Of a DNA stretch of 64,000 bases, positions 60,422 through 64,000 are shown piece by piece. The DNA is from Gammaproteobacteria bacterium. Its GTDB lineage: Bacteria > Pseudomonadota > Gammaproteobacteria > JABCZS01. The stretch spans positions 60,206 through 124,205 of the forward strand of contig JAJFKJ010000057.1 in the NCBI GenBank assembly GCA_021773275.1. The letters run 5' to 3'. Under the pieces are notes generated by a model. The model was not told the origin of the DNA and did no database searches. It saw only the letters and a list, made by a program, of their open reading frames with translations. The stretch's first letter is position 1. Each line of letters opens with the position of its first letter. Both the position numbers and the translations under genes were made by a program.

Positions 60422-61177
60422 ATGTCTACTGAGCTAAATAGGTTTCATAGGTCAATCCTTAACAGATCCAGGCGATTGCTAAACAGCCATTGGAAGAACA
60501 AACAAAGCGAATCACCGGAGTTTATGCACCTTTTCCTGAATTTAGCAAATGAATTTCAAAGCACACCAGACAGTTTTTACTCGCGAAAAATCATTTTACG
60601 ATCTTTGCTTGACCTTTTAGTAATAATCTCGAAAGGAGTTAATGATGAGAAAGTATATAAGCTACTAGTAAAAGATGATGAATATCGAACTGAAAGATCT
60701 CCTCATGAGCAAGAATGCTTTCTGAATGCCACTTGCGCCAGCAGTATTTTATCTGAGTCTATTGAAAAGGCATATGGTGATATTAATACATATAGAAAAA
60801 ATCGAATAAAACAGATTGATAATGATTTTTCAGAGGTTAAAAAGCAAAGAAATAAACTGAATCAAAATAAAAGCAAAAAATATTTCAATTTAGTTGACGA
60901 TGCAAATGTAACATTTACAAGACTTTCATCGTATGTCCACTGTATACCAGAAAGTCTTCAATCAGATTATTTTGCATCGTTTGATATGGTGCTAACCTAT
61001 GATAAAATTATATGGCGCTTCTTGGAAATAATCGAAACAAATACTCCAAACCTTAAAGAGAAGTGGATTAGTCGAGATGACATTATAGACAAAAGTTGTC
61101 TTATTGTGGGAAACGCATTAAAACGACGAACCAGTGCCATGCTTCGTCGAGCCCGTAAATTACACATGTCAAAATAA
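60422..61177 (+). CDS. Hypothetical protein, 251 aa
   Basis: Unrecognised soluble helical protein with strongly basic N- and C-termini (FHRSILNRSRRLL; KRRTSAMLRRARKLHMSK). The centre has a long coiled segment, NTYRKNRIKQIDNDFSEVKKQRNKLNQNKSKKY in two parts, and the pattern LLDLLVIISKGVNDEKVYKLL. The layout vaguely recalls DUF5677-type proteins of defence islands, but I cannot support that. TATAAT occurs at about 60378, giving a leader of about 30 nt. The gene sits in the toxin-antitoxin island. Confidence 0.5.
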   Translation: MSTELNRFHRSILNRSRRLLNSHWKNKQSESPEFMHLFLNLANEFQSTPDSFYSRKIILRSLLDLLVIISKGVNDEKVYKLLVKDDEYRTERSPHEQECFLNATCASSILSESIEKAYGDINTYRKNRIKQIDNDFSEVKKQRNKLNQNKSKKYFNLVDDANVTFTRLSSYVHCIPESLQSDYFASFDMVLTYDKIIWRFLEIIETNTPNLKEKWISRDDIIDKSCLIVGNALKRRTSAMLRRARKLHMSK

Positions 61178-61277
61178 ACGTTTTCATAAAATCTTTTGCC
61201 GTGTTTTAGCATAGACAATTTTCACTTGGCGAGCAAATTAACATGAAACTTGAAGAATTTTGATCCATATCCCTCTC

Positions 61278-61306
61278 CTCCGTTAAATTATATTAAACTA
61301 ACGGAG
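61278..61306 (+). other. Perfect inverted repeat
   Basis: CTCCGTTA (61278-61285) and TAACGGAG (61299-61306) with a 13-nt loop, between two convergent genes. No clear T-run follows on either strand, so a terminator role is uncertain. Confidence 0.4.
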
Positions 61307-61338
61307 ACATGGTCAAAAGCTGTATTCCCAGAAGTAAA

Positions 61339-62115
61339 CTAGTCTACTTCGACAATATCTAGTGAGAATGCCCATTTGCTTTTTACTGCCTGGTAGAACT
61401 TTATTTTCGGCTCATTTAATATGAGTTTCAATGCTTTCTTTTGTTCGATCGGCATATTAAGTCCGAAAATAACGCTATCGATGGCAGTCTTCTGATAAAG
61501 CTGTAACCCTTTGCCTTCAATCAATCTCCACTCTTTCTCATATGACCAATCAAAGTATTTTGTTAAGAAAAAGTCATGATAGAGTTTTAACAGCATCTCG
61601 TTTTTACTAAGATTCTGAGCGCTTAAATGCAGCAAAATAATATCATTGTTCGCGCTTGCTAAGTAGCTAACCTTTTGAATTGTGTTGCCTGCAGGCAACT
61701 CATCGGTTTTAAACCCAATACAAAACCCCTTATGATTATTTGCATAGTGTGACCACATCAAAATCGAGTCATTACATTCAGATAATGAGAACACCCCGAG
61801 TGAATTCATAAGCTGCTTAAACTCCGTTTTTTGCTCACCCTGAATTTGAGTAGTTCTTTTGTTAAGCTCATCTAATAACAACCGCGTTTTTTCATTTGTA
61901 ACTTCCTCTGGCGGAACTCCGTGCATAACAGCAAGTCTTTCGAGACTTTTTTCATTGATATGATCAAAACTATTTTCTTGAATCCTACAGTCGAATGGAT
62001 CATTAAAATCTAAAGGACTGGAAAGATAAACCTGGTTATTTGCCAGCATAGATATATGACGGGCATTAAAATCGCGGTATTTGTAAAGCACCTTGGGGAT
62101 TCTAGGGGTCAGCAT
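61339..62115 (-). CDS. DUF2971 family protein
   Basis: A 258-aa soluble protein with the DUF2971 pattern: VLYKYRDFN at the start, LANNQVYLSSPLDFNDPFDC, FSLSECNDSILMWSHYANNHKGFCIGF, WSYEKEWRLIEG and IDSVIFGLNMP. The biochemical activity is unknown; the family is frequent in accessory and defence-type islands. The ATG at 62115 has only GAG upstream. It is monocistronic and sits between an orphan gene and higBA. Confidence 0.85.
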   Translation of the reverse strand: MLTPRIPKVLYKYRDFNARHISMLANNQVYLSSPLDFNDPFDCRIQENSFDHINEKSLERLAVMHGVPPEEVTNEKTRLLLDELNKRTTQIQGEQKTEFKQLMNSLGVFSLSECNDSILMWSHYANNHKGFCIGFKTDELPAGNTIQKVSYLASANNDIILLHLSAQNLSKNEMLLKLYHDFFLTKYFDWSYEKEWRLIEGKGLQLYQKTAIDSVIFGLNMPIEQKKALKLILNEPKIKFYQAVKSKWAFSLDIVEVD

Positions 62116-62195
62116 TGCAATCTCAACATAACGTCCTGCCCTGCTTGGTCAGGCCTAATTATTACAACTTTTTCAAATTGCGATTATCACACACA

Positions 62196-62330
62196 AAACC
62201 GGACACTTCTACTTGGCTAGCAATATTAAAATAGCTTTGCTAGAATACGACATGTTAACATAGATACCCGCACGACATCTGAACTTAGCGTTAACAATGT
62301 AGGACCAAAGTTCAAATGTCGTGTTTTAGC
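62196..62330 (+). repeat. Diverged family C remnant
   Basis: ACCGGACACTTCTACTTGGCT matches the family C start, and CGACATCTGAACTTAGCGTTAAC is a diverged form of the second motif, with extra sequence between. It fills most of the 257-bp spacer upstream of the DUF2971 gene. Confidence 0.45.
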
Positions 62331-62373
62331 TAAGATGAAATGCCTTAAGCCAGCTTGAGCAGACAGCTGGTTC

Positions 62374-62673
62374 CTAAGCTCGATCCGAATCTTGATTTAT
62401 CGGTTTAACAGGTTTGTGGGTTTTGTATTCATGCCACAGATCGTGTTGATACTGCAGGTTTAACCAAAATTCGGGGCTTGTGCGCAGCGCCTCAGATAAG
62501 CTAAGCGCTGAGGAAACACTAACACCCCGCTTTCCATTGATAATTTCATTTAGGCGCGCGTAAGTCCAGCCCAGATGCTCCGCAAACTCGGTTTGCGTAA
62601 GCTCTAAAGGCTCTAAAAATTCTTTTTGCAACATCTCACCTGGATGCGTAGGCATACGATTTTTTGGTAACAT
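62374..62673 (-). CDS. higA: HigA-type antitoxin
   Basis: A 99-aa HTH antitoxin: MPTHPGEMLQKEFLEPLELTQ, then TEFAEHLGWTYARLNEIINGKRGVSVSSALSLSEALRTSPEFWLNLQ, the standard HigA/VapI sequence. It follows higB after 9 nt, with AGGAG just before the ATG. HigA neutralises HigB and represses the operon. The inverted order (toxin gene first) is typical of higBA and supports the assignment. Confidence 0.94.
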   Translation of the reverse strand: MLPKNRMPTHPGEMLQKEFLEPLELTQTEFAEHLGWTYARLNEIINGKRGVSVSSALSLSEALRTSPEFWLNLQYQHDLWHEYKTHKPVKPINQDSDRA

Positions 62674-62682
62674 GCTTTTCTC

Positions 62683-62973
62683 CTAATGATAATCTACTAT
62701 ATCCACATCATGAGCATCACCTGATGCCCACTTAAAAATAATCCGCCATTGCTTGTTAATCCTTAAGCTCCATTTGTCTTTTAAATCGCCTTTCAGTTTT
62801 TCCAAGCGATTGCTAGGCGGCACTCTGAGTTCTTCCACGCGTGTAACAGCGTTTATTTGGTCCAGAAGTCTGCACGCTTTTTCATGCAGCTCATGTGGAA
62901 GCTTTCGAGCATATCTACTCTTTGTTCCGTCAAATACATCCTGTGCTGTCTTACTTGCGAAATCCCTTATCAT
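62683..62973 (-). CDS. higB: HigB-type toxin (mRNA interferase, RelE superfamily)
   Basis: A 96-aa toxin: MIRDFASKTAQDVFDG, RKLPHELHEKACRLLDQINAV, LKGDLKDKWSLRINKQWRIIFKW and the final DVDIVDYH, all typical of HigB. Length is normal. It precedes higA in the operon. A consensus promoter (TTGCAA-N17-TATAAT) ends exactly 6 nt before its ATG, and there is no ribosome binding site. The A/T-rich dyad in the spacer (ATATCGAATATCGGTATAT) is a likely HigA operator. Confidence 0.93.
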   Translation of the reverse strand: MIRDFASKTAQDVFDGTKSRYARKLPHELHEKACRLLDQINAVTRVEELRVPPSNRLEKLKGDLKDKWSLRINKQWRIIFKWASGDAHDVDIVDYH

Positions 62974-62979
62974 GCTTAT

Positions 62980-63008
62980 ATTATATACCGATATTCGATA
63001 TATTGCAA
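62980..63008 (-). promoter_or_regulatory. higBA promoter/operator, leaderless
   Basis: On the minus strand TTGCAA (63008-63003), 17 bp holding the imperfect dyad ATATCGAATATCGGTATAT, TATAAT (62985-62980), six bases, then the higB ATG. Confidence 0.65.
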
Positions 63009-63114
63009 AGATATAAATGCCAATATTTTCAATGGGTTATCTGCCGCCCTTGGTTATTGGTTGATTGCAGTGTAGAATGTTACTTGCAAGCGTTATAATA
63101 CGAGCAGTATCAGT

Positions 63115-63774
63115 ATGCCACCACCACTCCTGACAAAACCACCTCCAGTAACCCTATCCCCAACTCGATTTGGTCTTATAAACCTGCCAATCATTTACAA
63201 AGGCTATCTAAGAATTACCATTAGCTATGAAGTAGACAATGTGTTATACAGGCGCAGATACAATGCACAAGCAACATTTACAAAAAACTATAATCAGCTT
63301 GTTGCCATCGAACCGCGCTTCGTAATCAGACAAATTCTTCAACACGCACTGGGGCAGAATGACACTTCTCCTAATGTTCAAGTTTACAGCTACCGTAACC
63401 ACACAGAAGAACGAAGAGATGAAGTTATTGGCTTTTGCACTGACGTACATGGTGTATATAGCGTATATGACGCAAATGATGAAGACATCTTTAATCTTTG
63501 GCAGAATCGACGCGCTCGCTTGAATACTATGCTTGGAAAAGTTTCAGCAATTGATATAAAATATAATCATGAAGATAAAGAAGTTGCAGAAAAGTGGGCA
63601 GATGACTTAACAAGAGTTGATGATGGACACATCTACATTCCTAGCGTTTGCTCCCATATAGTTGACAGTAGTCATGCAGGCACATGGTGCTTGACTTTAT
63701 TTTCTAACAGCTTTAGCAAATGTAATGGTAATAATTCCCCAAAAACCTCAAGGGTTTCCCCTAAGCCTGGGTAG
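63115..63774 (+). CDS. Hypothetical protein, 219 aa
   Basis: Unrecognised soluble protein with a Pro-rich N-terminus (MPPPLLTKPPPVTLSP), a beta-rich middle (YLRITISYEVDNVLYRRRYNAQATF) and Cys residues near the C-terminus (SVCSHIV, GTWCLTLFSNSFSKC). TATAAT lies about 15 nt before the ATG, giving a very short leader without a ribosome binding site. It is followed by a family C repeat. No function is proposed. Confidence 0.45.
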   Translation: MPPPLLTKPPPVTLSPTRFGLINLPIIYKGYLRITISYEVDNVLYRRRYNAQATFTKNYNQLVAIEPRFVIRQILQHALGQNDTSPNVQVYSYRNHTEERRDEVIGFCTDVHGVYSVYDANDEDIFNLWQNRRARLNTMLGKVSAIDIKYNHEDKEVAEKWADDLTRVDDGHIYIPSVCSHIVDSSHAGTWCLTLFSNSFSKCNGNNSPKTSRVSPKPG

Positions 63775-63815
63775 ACACTTTCGCATCACTGGGTCAACCT
63801 ATGTTCTGGTCAAGC

Positions 63816-64000
63816 AAAACCGGACATTTCTACTTGGCTGCTTATAGGACATCTCTAAACAGCGTTGACAAATGGTGTAGGCGCAAAATGATAGTGTTTG
63901 ATGACGAATCAGATAAGAGAGCGTGAGCGGAAGCGAGCGATCAGGAGGGCTAGACTCAGCTGATCGCTCACTACCGTTCGCGCTCTCATTCTAGCTCATC
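63816..64000 (+). repeat. 185-bp family C repeat, copy 2 (reaches window end)
   Basis: Collinear with 59886-60070 with few substitutions and no gaps. It runs to the last base, so the element may extend beyond the window. Confidence 0.8.

Overview
The window looks like a chromosomal segment of a gammaproteobacterium, most plausibly a host-associated member of the Legionellales (Coxiella/Legionella/Berkiella-like). The evidence is indirect: moderate AT richness, the housekeeping order truA-accD-folC-dedD-cvpA-purF, a bacterial phenylalanine hydroxylase pair (phhA/phhB), a Sel1-repeat protein, and many large lineage-specific membrane proteins that look like effectors. No rRNA or tRNA gene and no CRISPR array was seen. 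|| Layout. 0-8.5 kb: truA (3' end only), an unknown gene on the minus strand, then accD-folC-dedD-cvpA-purF-L,D-transpeptidase-nagZ and an MscS-type channel. 8.5-21.3 kb: an unknown membrane protein, queC, csiV-mfd, a CHASE2 adenylate cyclase divergent from cpdA, a FecR-domain protein and ompR-envZ. 21.4-43.2 kb: a Spy-like protein, then the most unusual part of the window. Five large paralogous multi-span membrane proteins (597, 672, 1031, 712 and 797 aa; called g1-g5 here) each follow their own short ORF of 25-47 codons. Each short ORF has a promoter, usually a perfect TTGACA with a 17-bp spacer, and a spacer with inverted repeats lies before the large gene. DUF1499, sodC, a VIT-type transporter, an AsmA-like protein and mdh sit between g3 and g4; phhA-phhB, a TPR-like gene and two more effector-like genes follow g5. 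43.2-51.1 kb: queF, a lipoprotein, a hybrid histidine kinase overlapping a REC-EAL protein, an unknown two-span protein and rlmJ. 51.3-64 kb: an accessory island with three toxin-antitoxin modules (HipBA, YefM-YoeB, HigBA), a GIY-YIG protein, a DUF559 nuclease between GC-rich palindromes, DUF2971, Sel1 and several orphan genes, all embedded in degenerate repeats. || How parts work together. CHASE2 cyclase and CpdA would make and destroy cAMP. The hybrid kinase carries its own HPt and overlaps a c-di-GMP phosphodiesterase-type response regulator, suggesting a phosphorelay into c-di-GMP. QueC and QueF are two steps of queuosine synthesis. PhhA and PhhB form a hydroxylase/cofactor-recycling pair. 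|| Two genome-scale habits stand out. At least nine genes have a -10-like hexamer exactly 6 nt before the ATG, which predicts leaderless mRNAs. Families of modular palindromic repeats are scattered through the window; one copy is inserted in frame inside dedD and another supplies the stop codon of folC. || Best candidates for something undescribed: the short-ORF/structured-spacer/multi-span-protein modules, and the DUF559-palindrome unit.
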